In this document: piece by piece, positions 1-12,355 of the stretch | Layout of the letters: each line of letters opens with the position of its first letter | Numbering within the stretch: position 1 is the first letter of the stretch | Assembly (NCBI GenBank): GCA_033030425.1 | Contig: JAUFSD010000023.1 | Coordinates: 744,001 to 808,000, forward strand | DNA: 64,000 nt | Reading direction: 5' to 3' | From: Verpa conica | Lineage: Eukaryota; Ascomycota; Pezizomycetes; Pezizales; Morchellaceae | Position numbers and translations under genes: made by a program | The notes under the pieces: generated by a model | Told to the model about the DNA's origin: nothing | Seen by the model: the letters and a program-made list of their open reading frames with translations, nothing else | Database searches by the model: none

Positions 1-973
1 TGGTGATTGCAGCATCAAGGGCGAGTATCGAATGGAACGCACTCGTCCCATCCTCCAGGTGTGAATGTGGGGAGTCCTCTTTCCGAGCATGGAACCTTCC
101 CTTACACCCCACAACCACATCAACTGTCCCTCCTCCGAAGTAACGCCGAGACTTGAGAATACCTGCGGACGACCGTCGAATAATTAACGCTCCCAGGTCA
201 GGAAACCCGAACATTTTATAGAAACTCAACACTGTAAAATCGGGTGCCTTTGAGCTGTCACTTAGATCTAATAGGGTGGTCGTGAGAAGTGCTGCGGCGT
301 CGAGCAACGAGTACCATCCATGTTGTGCTGTCCTCAACCTTCCTGCCCAGTCTTGGGGATATCGTTGCCCGGAGAAATTTGATTGCGCCGGCCAACCGAA
401 TAAACCCAGTATATCGTCTTCGCATGGGCCCCGAAGCCAAAGCTCAACTTCGGCGTTCGAAGTATAACAAGTTGATTCTTTAGCCAGTTCTCGTATACCT
501 ACTAAGCTCGTATGTGCATCCCTATGATATTTGAATCGGAACCCACTCTCTTGGGCTGTAAATGCTTCGAGGACGAGCTTTATCCCGGCGGTAGCATTCG
601 CACAGAACACAACATCGAATTCCTCAGGGTCTGCGTTGAAGAGGCGGAGAACGCGGAGGCGGGTATCGTCGATTCTTTTTGTTGTTTGTTGGGAGGAGGG
701 AGATAGAGAATGTGGGTTTCCGTAGAGGTTGGAGCATAAATCTGCGGAGAAAGCTTGGATCAAAGACGTTGCATAGAGGGTTGTCCCTGCGTGGTCTAGA
801 TATGTTATATCTACCAGTCCCATCAATAATCAGTAATGGAATATAAAGCGACAGGGGGGTGGGTACCGCTTACCTTTAAGTTGCGGATATTCAGTACTTC
901 TTAATTCCTCGACTATAGGGTTATACCCCTCAGATAAAACTCTCTTCCGTATAGTATCTTTTCGTAGGTCCAT
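1..973 (-). CDS. Molybdenum cofactor sulfurase, N-terminal part (partial)
   Basis: This is the N-terminal NifS-like domain of MoCo sulfurase, the PLP enzyme that puts the terminal sulfur on the molybdenum cofactor of xanthine dehydrogenase and aldehyde oxidase (hxB in Aspergillus). Exon 1 is 874-973 with its ATG at 973-971. A 63-bp intron (811-873, GTAAGC...GGTAG) follows, and exon 2 runs from 810 off the left edge without a stop. The translation has the family signatures TYLDHAGTTLY, NLYGNPHS, FCANATAGIKL, YHRDAHTSLVGIRE and the PLP-lysine region LSFYKMFGFPDLGALI, then RRYFGGGTVD and HLEDGTSAFH. The C-terminal MOSC half is outside the window. No ATG lies inside exon 2, so a simple ORF search misses the gene. 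Assignment is from conserved motifs and is strong. Confidence 0.9.
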
Positions 974-2026
974 TTCGTAGTATTTTACACAAAGGTTCAA
1001 ATCAAAATTCCATCTACAAGCGGAATATATACTCTTGCGCCTACGGCTCTAGGCGGGCGTTGTGTGGGGAATGTGGCGATCCCCGGCTGTTGGATCCCGC
1101 CGTTATCCTAGATCCGGACATCAGCTTATCGGGATGTAACCTTTGATGAGTTTAATGGTCTTGATTTTTGAGATTTCATCTTTGATAATATGATGAGATG
1201 AGTTTCTTCTTTTTCCGTTTTTTCCTTCTCTGGGACTCAGGTATAAAAGAAGTCAGCAAAACAAAAGTCTAGGTCCTTCAAGCTATGCACTTAGCACACC
1301 AATTGTTCTAACCAACCACCGTGCGTAAGGAATGACTCTACCGCTATTTCTTGAAGAGTGTAGATTGGTTCTCAGCATCATATCCGGCTTAGTTGGTCGA
1401 ATCTACCAAACATAGGGTAGGAGGATGCCACTGGGGTCTCTACCCTGGAGCATGACGTGATAAAGATATATGGTGTAACTATATAGTAAGCTACATAGGA
1501 CAAGATAGTGGTACGCGCGCTCCCTAGCAGTAGTTGGAGCCACAACCGCTCTCTAAAGCAGATGCGGCCTCAATCTCCTGGGGTAAAGCCATAGTTGTAA
1601 TTGAATGTTTATTACTGGTAGATTCTTCCGTTTTGCTACCTCAACTATAAGCACCCCCCTTCAAAAGTATTATAAAGTCCCCTATCCCTAATACCCGTGA
1701 ACCCCCGTGGTCTATAGAATACCTTACAATCCTACCATTAAAGCAAGTGACGAGGCTGGTTTGTTGCTATGTAGAAGCGTAGCAGCAATAATCTAGACTA
1801 GACTGGCTTCTCGCATTCCCACAAGACATTGATATCAATAGAGGTAGGAAGAAAGTACACCCTGATGGTGTAACAAGAGATCTCAATTTCATAACTCTAG
1901 AGCTAAGCGTGTACTTTGGTATGTAATAAAAATTATTCTCTTTTCCAAAAATGCGCCCACCACCAATACTCAATACTCGTCTCTCCTAGCATATTCATAC
2001 ACCAACCCCCCGCATCTCCTCTGTAC
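974..2026. other. Gene-free interval
   Basis: This is the upstream region of the MoCo sulfurase gene and the downstream region of the small minus-strand gene. I found no exon-like stretch with splice signals and family motifs on either strand. Short ORFs such as 1767-1973 have no recognisable product. Confidence 0.5.
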
Positions 2027-2682
2027 TTAAGACTCGGCCCCTTGCCGTGGCTGTCGTATATTCAACTTAACTCTCTCGGCCAACTCAGCCCTCGTAGCCG
2101 TATCACTGGGTTCAAGTCCCCTCTATAGGCCAAGCAAATATATTCTTAGACTCCAAATATGAACAGGCGGAGGTAAATAGTGGGTAATTGCAAACCATCC
2201 GTAACCACTGGCGCAGCTCTCCAAGGGTCCATTCACTCGGGTCTATGTAGTCACCGAAGCTGCCATCAGTAAACCCTATGAAAGTGCTTTCATGCGACAA
2301 TATAGAACTTAATGTAAAGTCTATATTAAAAAGGGGGAGAGAAAGGCTCCGACGAAAGTGTAGTAGTCCATAATAGACCCGACGCAGACGGAAAACCCCC
2401 TACTTACCGCCGTGAGGATCCCCGACCAGCGGAAACATGGGATCAGGTTTCAATATAGCCCAAGCTGCAACCGCTGTTATTATTCCCGAGAAAGCTAACA
2501 CGCCGTTAGTTTGTGTTTATGGTAAACGAGTCATACCTACGCAAGCTGAGTCATGGTAACTGACCGAGAAACGCGTTCTGCGCCAGCAAGTCTGTCAGAT
2601 CGTCGAAAACTTGACGGGAGAAGGGAAACATTCAGCCACGTACTTTAGAGTGGAGCATACGATCTAGGGGTGTTGGTGCCAT
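2027..2682 (-). CDS. Small conserved membrane protein, 110 aa, five exons
   Basis: I rebuilt this gene from splice sites: exons 2640-2682, 2565-2591, 2408-2494, 2196-2275 and 2027-2122 join in frame to 111 codons with stop. The protein begins MAPTPLDRMLHSK and continues LLAQNAFLAFSG. One hydrophobic segment (GIITAVAAWAIL) suggests a single membrane helix. The C-terminal half has DPSEWTLGELRQWLR and then RGLEPSDTATRAELAERVK, a two-helix pattern like SAP/HeH motifs. I recall similar short fungal proteins with W-T-x-x-E-L-R-x-W-L followed by a T-R-x-E-L-x-x-R-V motif, but no function. The exon 1 donor is uncertain: GTACGT three to four bases upstream is an alternative, but only the GTGGCT donor keeps the frame. 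It is divergent from eL38, with 283 bp between start codons. Confidence 0.7.
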
Positions 2683-2965
2683 CTTGTGTACAGCGTTGTT
2701 AACTTGGAGCTTTGGAGGAGTAGGAAGGCGCCGGGGTAGGTAGCCTGAACTGTGGCGGAGCCGGTTACGTCAATGTGGCAGTAGTGGCAAGTGTGCCAGG
2801 GTCTTGCCTTGGTAAAGTGATGAGGGTGCAGCCCTGCCTATTAGCAGTCAAATGGCGCACACGCACTAAGCACATCACCACTTGTACGATCTGCAAGTAT
2901 GAACCATAGACGACATTCTTACAGACGACAATCAACAAATCATCGTCACTTAGTAAATCAATAAA
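2683..2965. promoter_or_regulatory. Shared divergent promoter region
   Basis: These 283 bp separate the start codons of the small membrane protein (leftward) and eL38 (rightward), so both promoters must lie here. No clear TATA box stands out. Confidence 0.4.
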
Positions 2966-3463
2966 ATGCCTAAGCAGGTACACGACATCAAGCAATTCAT
3001 TGAGCTGTGTAGGAGGAAGGATGCTAAGGGTATATCAAACTTCTTTTTTATTATTAATTCCAGCTTTAGAGCAACAGAAAACTAACTATAAATTATGTCA
3101 TAGCTGCCCGCATAAAGGTCAGTTAAGCTTTTTGTATTCATATGAATCCCTTTTTACGGGAGGAATTGAATAAGAACAGAGACGAAGCAATTGCAAAGTT
3201 TTGGAATTTGTGGGACTCGAATACTGATGGGAATCTTGGAGTATATAGAAGGCGACTAAGGGCCAATCCTTGATCAAATTCAAGGTCAGGTGCCATCGTC
3301 ACCTCTACACTCTCGTCCTTAATGACGCCGAGAAGGCCGAGAAGCTGAAGCAGTCTCTTCCTCCTGGTACGTATTCCGTCCTCGGCACCCCCCAAATACC
3401 CGCCATACTAACCCGCTCCTTTTAGGGCTCACTATAACCGATGTCCCTGCAAAGAAGAAGTAA
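2966..3463 (+). CDS. RPL38: 60S ribosomal protein eL38
   Basis: eL38 is a small protein of the cytosolic large ribosomal subunit. Four exons (2966-3029, 3104-3117, 3249-3366, 3426-3463) join to 78 codons including stop, giving 77 residues, which is the normal family size. The product starts [19 protein letters not shown], continues through ARIK and [22 protein letters not shown] in two pieces, then LKQSLPPG, and ends [12 protein letters not shown]. All introns are GT-AG (GTATAT, GTCAGT and GTACGT donors), and the first has a CTAAC branch site. Exon 2 is only 14 nt and codes for the end of an alanine plus ARIK. No single ORF covers more than half the protein. Identification is by direct match to the eL38 sequence pattern. 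Confidence 0.95.
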
Positions 3464-4795
3464 ACACATATCTTTCGAACATAAAAAAACCTAGAAAAGA
3501 GCATAGGAGAATAGATTGATATCTTAAAACCAGCCACCTACTACTACGGGCATGCAGGAGCAGGGAAGTTTTCAGGTCTTATGGAGGCTTCCTTCGAATA
3601 GGGTCTAGAGATCAAATTTTCTTTACTACCTGTATTGTTAATTCCTACTAAGGGCGTTCAAAATGGCATTGGTTTTTTTTTTCTCTACTAGTGTTTTTCT
3701 AAAGGGATGTAATGCATTCTTGCGAACCTCTGAAGCCCAAGGACAGCTACATGCAGTGTGATGATACCCTGTTATGGGTTGCCCAGATAATAGTTGGATA
3801 TGTTGAAGGCACTAGAAAAACCGGCCAATCCGAACCTAGAGATCTCTCCTCGAGCTCCCAGAAATACTACAGAACGCGTCAACATTTCAGCAGTCGTATT
3901 ATAGGGACTATAGAAGGCCAGAAGTATGTACACACATAAGCCCCTCTTGTTTATGATAATTCATCGCTGGAATGATTAGGCCTTTCTTTTTTTATTTTAA
4001 TTCATAATATATGTGTAATGCTTGAGCCTGCTATTATAGATCTACTACTCACCATAAAGAGGCGGAATCTAAAATTGGATGTTGTGAGTGCATTATTTCT
4101 TGTTTCTGAGAATCTACATATGTATACATAATTTGAAGCACGTGAGGGAAGTGCTGTAGATTAGTTCAGTACCCAATGGAATATTGACACCATGAATAAA
4201 AGGCAAAAGATGTCAAAGACAGTTAGTTTGTATTAATACTCTCCCCAAGTAAAATAGTACCTAAACTCAAGAACAAGTATTACAGTACCAAAAAGAGGGG
4301 TGAGATCAGTACAGTGCTCTCGCCAATACGCTAGCGATATGGGAGGAATACGGTATTTGTATAGTAATCTGCCTCATACTGGTTTAATTCGGTATTTACC
4401 ACTAAGTTCTGTGGTGCTATGGCAGTAAATTCACCTCGTTTTTTCATACTGTATTTATAATCAGGCAATTTAAAACCCCAGAGGTACCCTAGGCATGCTT
4501 TCCAACCACCAAACCTAAAGCAATTTTCATAAAACTACACCTAACATGGTCCAAAGTATGATATACACCGTAACTCTATTCCGGATATAGTTTAAAACTT
4601 AATATTAGCTTTTTACTTCTCATGGTTAGGCTATGATGACAGCTTCTGTTGCTATGTATATTGCACCCTATGTATCACTACGAGTAAAAATAATTAGGAA
4701 GGCCCCCTACAATACACGGATTCGACCTACATAGCTAAAGTCTAGAAAGAAAAGGATATTTTTGTGTAACGAGTAAAACAAAACACGCTACCTCT
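3464..4795. other. Gene-free interval
   Basis: This convergent space between eL38 and PreP is AT-rich. The short plus-strand ORF 3712-3939 has no recognisable motif, and I do not call it a gene. Confidence 0.5.
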
Positions 4796-7700
4796 CTAGA
4801 GCGTTATCTTCGTCTCCTTCTCAGGCTCTAGACTCAGTGGAAATGTATCCCAATCATTCTCCGGTGTAGCCCAATCCCTATTTTCTCCTAGGACAGCAAT
4901 CGCCAGCTGCTGCTTCTTGATCTGCTCGATCAAGTATTTCTCTGCGACTCTCTGAATGTCTTTTCCAGTGACACTAAGGAGTTGTTCGCGTCGACTGATC
5001 TTATTAGTTAGAACGCGTTGAAAGGGGGGAGTTGAGGAGAGTGGTAATTACGCCTGCTTCATATCATCCGTAATCCCATCCACAAAGTATGTCATTCCCT
5101 CCGCCGATACTGCTTGAGGGGCATCCACACTCTGAAAAATTCCCAGCTTTGCCTCTTCAAGATCTCGTTCCGTCCACTCATTTCTTGTGGCCCACTCACC
5201 AGCTCTATCCATAACCTTCAGCGTATTTGGCACATTCGGATCCCTATAACTAAAGAACCCGAAAATACCCCCAGTACCCCTATGGAACGCACCCCCTCCA
5301 TATGCCCCACCCTTTTCTCGGATTTCATGATGAAGATGTTTATGCGATAGCAATTGTGCAAGTGTCTGAAGTGCTGCGCCGTCATGATGCGTGTAAGGAA
5401 CGGTCTTCATACACATTGCTGTGTATGAAACTTGGTACGGGAGGGGGAAAAAGGCCTTAGAGGGTACCTTAAAGTCGAAAGAGCGGATTTTGCCTTCGAT
5501 GGGTGAATTTATTTTTGGAAGACTTTCTAGAAACTTTGACAATGCAGCTTCATTGGCCGATACAGCTTCAGAACTGCAGGTTATAGCTACTCGAAAACCG
5601 TTTTGGCGAGCAGCGAATTTAGCAATTTGCTTTAGTTTTTCCAAAGCATCATTATAGAACTCCGTACTGGCCATATGACTAATAAGTCTAACCTGGGTCA
5701 TACCCCCAGAAACTTCCTTCACTCTAGCAGCTGGAGTCAAATGTGCCGCTGCAAAAGTCATCGCATAAGCATGTCCACTCTCCGCCAAACTGTTAACAAA
5801 CCCACTTGCAATTCCTTGCACGAGCGTCCTCAGCTTTGATACCTGGCTCCAATTTGTCTCCAAAAGCACCGTCCTCAGAAGCTCAAACATATCTGGGATG
5901 TTCCTGTCAAGTGCAAATCCGGAGAAAATGAGTCCTTCTTCTGTTACCTCAAGGTTCGAGTGATTGGTAGAGATATGGGTTCCAGCTTTGATACCACCAG
6001 TCTTGAGCTTTATTTGGTCTTCAAGCTCTTCCATTGAGCGCTTAGCGGTTCCGAGACGGAGTATTGCTTCCGTAAAGAGGGGAATATAGAGACGGAGGTC
6101 CTCCGGAAGATTCTTGAATGTACTAACGGCTCTGAAATAAGTCAATCCATTCGTTGGCGCCTTCCTCCATTGCACTGACACTTCCCCAATTTTTGTATGC
6201 CAGAGTTCTTTTTTCTCTGTCACCTTCGCGATATCCTCTACCTTCAGTGTCGGTAGGCAACTCAAATCCTGAATCTTTGCCTTCTCCTGCACTTCCGCCA
6301 GCTCTGTCTCCTGCTTTGTCAAGATTTTGCGAGCGGTTGCCTCGTCCCCAAACTTTGCAATCTCTACTGCTAACCGCTTGGCTTCCTCTTCAGAGATCTT
6401 AGAAGTGTAGTCTCTAGATGGTACCATTGTAAAAACTAGGTTGTTAGGCTTAAAGAGATATTTATCCATGAGACTTTCGAAGTAGCCGCCTTTATTATAT
6501 GCATTTTTAAAAGCAGAGACGATAGATTCCCAAGCGAGGACGTCAAAGGGATCAACACCATTAAACCAAGCGGGCGCGAGGCCTTGCATTACTGACATGC
6601 CGAAATTTGCAGTTTTCTGGGAAAAGGCCGTGAGCATAACCTCTCAGGTATTCTCAAAGAGACATGACTCACATGCTTTAAGGCCAGTTCCAACTGGTGG
6701 AGGGCACCGTCAACCTTCTTCTGATCAAACCCTTTCACCCTGACCTCCCTCAAGCACTCATGGATTTTATCTTCCACCTTCTGTAAATCTTCCGCCCTCA
6801 CGTTCTGTAGTCCTACGGAGAAAATACTTTTTTTGGCACCCGTGTCGAAGCCAGTATTAGGAGAAAAGTCTGAACCCAATTTGGCCTCCACGAGACCTCT
6901 ATACATTGGCGACCCATATCCGTCTAGTAATAGTGTAGAAAGGATCCTCAATCCGAAAGTTTCCACTGTGTCTATTGTGTCGTTCATAACCCATGATACC
7001 GAAGTCTTGAATTGTGAGTCTTTATCCATCAGTGGATCAAATGGTCCATAAACCTTTACCCGCTTCGGACCATCGAGGTTAATTGGCTCTCGCAGATCAT
7101 TTTCAACATTGATCCTGTTGAAAGCACTAAGTCTATCATTGAGTTTCCGAACATGCGTCTCTAGCGGTATATCTCCATATGTAAATATCTTGCTATTACT
7201 CGGGTGATAATGTCTTTTATGGAATTCTCTTAGTTCTTCAAGTCTTAGACTAGTAATCTTTTGTGGATCTCCTCCAGAATTATTGATACTCGGAAAGATA
7301 TGATCCTGGAAGCGGATGTAGAACAGGTAAGAAGCGTCAGACATTTGTCCTTTCATCTCGTTGTATACTACACCCTTAAATAGAAGTGGAGAATTCGAGT
7401 CGGTGATGTCCTCGGGGCCAATACGCCACCCTTCTTGTTTAAAGTCCGACTTTTTGAGAAGGGGTTTGAGAGTGGCGTCGAGGTAAACATCTCGGAGGTT
7501 TTCGTAATCGATTGGATTGGTGGTTGCAAAGGGGTAAGTAGTATGGTCACTAGAGGTGAAGGCGTTCATATAGTTCCTAGAAGATATTTTAGCCTAGAGT
7601 TTTCATGCTGAAAGTATATGCTTGTGAAATTTTAGTATAGGACAACGTACGACAAACTTCGGTTCAGCATCTTGAAGAATGGGTCTCGGACTGGGTATCT

Positions 7701-8097
7701 TTATACAGTTGTTAGTTTTTTTTAGCCTTCTATATTACCAGAAACTATTATCGTACTTCTCAGATCCACAGAGAGTTGTATGCTCGAGAATATGTGGTAC
7801 TCCAGTATCATCATCCGGATTCGTTTTGAACCCCACTGCAAAAACATTGTTCTTGTCCTCCCTTGCCACGTGAATGTAGTCAGCACCGGTCTTATCATGA
7901 ACGAGTTGGATAGCTGCTAGTTCGAGTTCCGGTACAATCTTTGCTCTTTTGACAGTAAAGCCGTAGAGCTTTTCGCCGGCCTTCGGTAATTGATCGAGAT
8001 CAGTAATTGCCGTGGCATATCGTCTGTTTGAAAGCTGCCATACAGCGGGGCTCTTGTGGGCGAGCTGACGTCCAAGGAAAAAATTTCCACGAAGCAT
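4796..8097 (-). CDS. CYM1: Mitochondrial presequence protease (PreP/Cym1, M16C)
   Basis: PreP/Cym1 is a zinc metallopeptidase of the mitochondrial matrix or intermembrane space that degrades cleaved targeting peptides and other short peptides. Five exons (7757-8097, 7651-7698, 6673-7576, 5052-6616, 4796-4994) join to 1019 codons, about 1018 residues, the usual length. The N-terminus is Arg/Gln-rich and looks like a mitochondrial presequence. The inverted zinc motif HILEH sits at about residues 102-106, followed by [19 protein letters not shown] and then MNAFTSSD. The C-terminal half has [24 protein letters not shown], as in M16C. The small exon at 7651-7698 and the last exon ([17 protein letters not shown]...) are needed for the family's full length. 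All introns are GT-AG, 56-74 bp, and ACTAAC-type branch sites are visible in the first and last. Confidence 0.95.
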
Positions 8098-9112
8098 TTT
8101 AGTGATATTCCGCCGGTATTGTTATTTTAATTCTAGTTGGCTGACGTCGAAGTGCACGATAGAACAAGGCAAGGGTGTGAAACTACCGGGAATAAGAACG
8201 CTTCGAGAACACCTTTTTTTTTTCTTTTTTTTCTCTTTCGGTGATGTCAATTTTTCCTAATGCGGGAATATATGTTTAAACACTCCCAAGCTGACGGATT
8301 ATATACATACAACACACTGAAAAGAGCCGCTGGTAGAAATGCTGAAGCCCCAGAAATTAAACATGTCTGACTGACATCTACTAGTCCTAACATGTTTTAC
8401 TCTATTTATTCGGTACTCTATTCTATTCTAGGGGACAGCCCTACATCTACAAGTAAATCGCCTCTATATTATGTATGCAGCGATGCGTTTCTAGATCTTG
8501 AGCGAGGGGGGAAAGGGCCGGAGATAAATGCGCAATAATGAGAGGAGTATGAGGGCAAGCCAGAGGATTTCCCCTCTTTATTATCAGCCACAGGTTGTTA
8601 ATCTTCGTCGTCATCGTCACTAGTCTTTGCTACTTTCCACCCTGGCTGGCTATCATCTCACCCATCACTCTTATCGTCCCCATCTACATCGCCATCACCA
8701 GTCTAAAGGTGGGTAAGTATTTCTCGGTTTTATCTGGTGGTTGTTGCTCAAAGATCTACCGTATCTCTTTTTTTTCCCTTTCCCTTTCCCTTTTTCCCAA
8801 TTCATCTTTAGACTAAATCCACGAGATAAAAATTAAGTCAACTCACAAAAAATAACAGCTATCACTAGGTACCCAGAGGGGAGATCTAGTTCGTGGTGGG
8901 GAGATCCCAAATTAGACATCAAAATCTAAATTTTCACATTTAAACCTACCGGTGGTTTCTTCAAGGGTGACACCCAACCGTCATTTAGCATCTCACGACC
9001 ACTTCTCCACACGACACACAAACATCAGTCAGGCCCCGCTCCCCGCCACTACTCGCTTCACGCACCCTCTGGCCGCTAGAGACTTCATAGGTAATATCAC
9101 CCCATCTTTTCT
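8098..9112. promoter_or_regulatory. Divergent intergenic region, PreP and taxilin promoters
   Basis: This 1-kb spacer separates two head-to-head genes. It contains long T runs (8214-8232) and a C/T-rich tract (8765-8800). A plus-strand stretch at about 8549-8711 encodes hydrophobic residues ending LKV at a GTGGGT donor. A good pyrimidine tract and TTTAG acceptor follow at 8811, then five codons and a stop (8812-8829). This could be the 3' end of a small membrane-protein gene, but no start exon was found. Confidence 0.35.
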
Positions 9113-11092
9113 ATGGCTGCTCTCGCCGACCACACACCGCAGCCGCAGCGAAACGGAAGACCTAAGCCGGCTATCGCTAACGGGGAAACGGGCGGAGACA
9201 CCATGGGCTACACAGCATACAACGGCCACGGCAACTCAGAATCACCCTCTTCCAACACGACCCCATCCCCTCTAATCCCTATCACCCCAACGCCTGCGGC
9301 AAATAAGAAAGGAGGGGGAGGGGCAAAGACAAAGAAAACGTTGGACCCTTCGGAGGTGAGAATTGCGATTGTGTACGGGAAGGATGTTTTTTGTTGTCTT
9401 AATGATTGTCTTATCATAAAGATGCTGGAATTAATTAGGCTGACGGTATGAGTTTTCGCCGGAGGTGTAGGTCAACAATCTGTTGGCCGCGAAGATCTCC
9501 CAATTGGAGTCGGATGCATCGATGGAGGAGGAGGAGGAGAAGGCAATATGTATGAAATACCAGCCCCGATTTACGTGATATAAGAAGATATACTGACGGT
9601 AGAAAACAGCCCGTGCCGTTCGTAAGGCGAACAAGGAACTGGCAGAACTCGTTTCCGGCCGTGATGATCATCTAGCCAAAGTCGATGCAATTCAGACAAA
9701 ATACAGCGAGCTTTTGCACGAAATGAAGCGGCTTGAAAGAGATCACGCCAAGGCTCGTAAACGTGCGGATCAACTACAGAAGGAAAAGGACCACTCTAGA
9801 TCAGAAATGCAGAAAGCCGTCACAGTGAAACATAAGCTTGAGAGTCTTTGTCGGGAGTTACAGAAAGAGAATAAAAGGATCAAAGTACGTCCTTGCTCAG
9901 TATCCCCTTTGCAGTGCATAAAAAAATCAAGAATTGCAGACTCTAAGATTACTGAACCCAGGATGCACAGGACGACAACAAAAAACACGCAGAGAAGGAA
10001 CAACAAAAACGTGAAGAGCTCTCTAATAAATTCGAAAACACCATCCTAGACATAAAGAGCCGTATGGAAGAAGAGAACGATGGTGGAAGTCGCAAAACCA
10101 ACATGGAAGCTGATGAACTGTAATAATGAGCCTCACTCCCACCAAGAAGAAAGAAAAACCCCCACAGTACAGAACATCGATAGCTGATATTATAAGTGGG
10201 AAACTAAGATTCAAAGCCAAGTTTAGAAGTCTTGTCGATCAATACGAGCTCCGAGAACTTCACTTCGCCTCTCTCCTTAAAACAAAAGAACTCGAAGTCC
10301 AATGGAACTTCTCACGTTATGAACAGCAGCGCAAACAAGCGGAACAAGAATCACACCGTGCAAAGGCTTTGCACCAACAGGTGTCGACATTCTCGCAAAC
10401 AGAAGCAGAGTTACGCTCACAGCTCAACATATACGTCGAGAAATTTAAGCAGGTGAATAATAACTATCCATTCACACCCATCACTGCTCATGGTATTGTA
10501 TCGTCATTGGGGAGAAGCATCATAACATAGGTAACCAACATATGAAATTTTATTTCACTTTCTATAGGTCGAAGATACACTCAATAATTCTAACGACCTA
10601 TTTCTCACGTTTCGAAAAGAAATGGAAGAAATGTCGAAAAAGACTAAACGCCTCGAGAAAGAGAACCTCGCCCTCTCCCGCAAATCCGAAACGACAAACC
10701 GTAACCTCTTAGAAATGGCAGAAGAACGTACCCGTCACCAAAAGGAATTAGAAACCCTTAAGAAAAAAAACACTAAGCTCGAGAACCTCTGCCGCGCGCT
10801 TCAGGCTGAACGCACTACACTTGAAAATAGGCTGAGGAATGGGGATGATGGGGATGAGCTACTAGAGGATTCAGAAGGTGATAGCGAGGAATATGAGGAT
10901 TCAGGAGATGGTTATGATGAGGAAGGCTCTGAGGAAGGCTCCGAAGAGATGGGAGAGGATACAGACGAGGAGTTAGTTTTGGAGGAAGAAAGTCTACAAC
11001 AAGAGACAAGTGCAGAATTGAAGAACGGCACGGCCGGCACGACAGGTAAGGGGAAAGCCACTATAGCAGTACAGAATAGTGTTCATGCCTGA
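9113..11092 (+). CDS. Taxilin family coiled-coil protein
   Basis: Taxilins are long coiled-coil proteins that bind syntaxins and act in vesicle traffic. Six exons (9113-9355, 9471-9549, 9610-9884, 9971-10119, 10209-10452, 10568-11092) join to 505 codons, 504 residues. After a low-complexity N-terminus, residues about 82-420 form an almost continuous coiled coil with family patterns such as KLESLCRELQKENKRIK, FRSLVDQYELRELHF, LRSQLNIYVEKFKQVEDTL and TKLENLCRALQAER. An acidic Glu/Asp/Gly-rich tail (LLEDSEGDSEEYEDSG...) follows and then a short neutral end. The exon 2 donor (T|GTATGA at 9549/9550) was chosen because it keeps the frame; a GC donor four bases upstream is possible. Start MAALADHTPQ is the first in-frame ATG in exon 1. 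Confidence 0.9.
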
Positions 11093-12355
11093 GGCTTTTT
11101 CTTCCATATGTAGAGGTACAATTCATCCCGACTCAAGTTGGGGTGGTTAAAAGGTTGCCATACTGGTGGAGGGGACTGAAGTTGGACACACCAGCCTACA
11201 AATTATTCATTCACCACTACTAACGATGGCTTTCTAACACCACTACCATTCTCACCCATCAAATCAAGTGAAAGACCTTAAGGACATAAAGCGTTGTTAT
11301 TGTGGCTCCTGTACTGGTAATATAAACTTTATAAAAACTTTATCGAATCTTTTTTGGGCGCTTAAATAAAGTACCTACTAGTCAATATTGATTACTCTAT
11401 ATCTAGAATTTTTATAGGTTGCTGAGCAAATATACCTACTTTTACCCCGGCCTCATTCAGAATCAGGCTACATACATCCTTGAAGTTGTCAACGAGTGAG
11501 CGCTTATGAAGTAGGTTCTCCAACTCGATAAAAATCAGGCCCTCAATTACGATCGATACCTCAACTGAGTTTAGAATATTTGACCTCCAACTCCCCCCAA
11601 TTCATTTCCTTCCCGCTTTCACGTAAAAAAATATATATATACATGGGTATCATATCAAAAGGCCATATTAAAAAGGGGGTGGGGGCACATATCCCCCGCC
11701 CACCTGGTTACCGAAAAAATAAAAAAATAAAACAATTCTACTCAGTTGCAGAAAGTAAATGTCGCGGACAAGGGGGGGGGGCTCGAAAAAGTAGAAAAAC
11801 AAACGATAATCATTAAAGCCCCGTAGTTATCCACAAGCTGGATAGAAAAAAGGTTGAAGAACACATAACGCCGTACCTTTACTCAATGAAAGGAGCATAA
11901 TTAAAATATAAAAACTATAATCAAAGAAACATTAAAAGATTATGTTAAGCAGGAAGCCAATAAACAAAAGAGAGAAAGGTTTAAGAAAGTGGCAAGGAGA
12001 ACAGAGAAAACGACGCATTGTCAATTCTTAGGTGACTAGTTAGAGTCGATCGTACTTGTATTTAGCTTTCCCCACCTCGCCTTTTTCTCTGGCGCACAAA
12101 TCCTCTTTTAAGAATCTATAAAATAGAACTCAAAGGTATGGGTAGTGGCTTGCAATAGGAGACGGTAGAGGTGATGGCGTTGAATTACAATACGTCTATC
12201 ATCCGGTTTTTGGTAGTTCTGTTTCGTCTCGTCGTGTAGTCTCATGGCCCCCATACCCCCGCTACTTCCCTCCATCTTAACCAATGTGTATCTATTATAA
12301 TGAGAATACCGCTGCCTAGAGTAGAGTTAGTAGACACTCGCAGAAAATCATTATT
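11093..12355. other. Gene-free interval
   Basis: This is the convergent 3' space between taxilin and the small GPI-like gene. It holds AT-rich tracts, a (TA)n run near 11630-11640 and G/A runs near 11770. No coding signal was found. Confidence 0.5.

Noticed and set aside
2100..2125. B-box-like GGTTCAAGTCC suggesting a tRNA
   Set aside because: It lies inside the last exon of the minus-strand 110-aa gene, the stems do not pair, and no A box is upstream.
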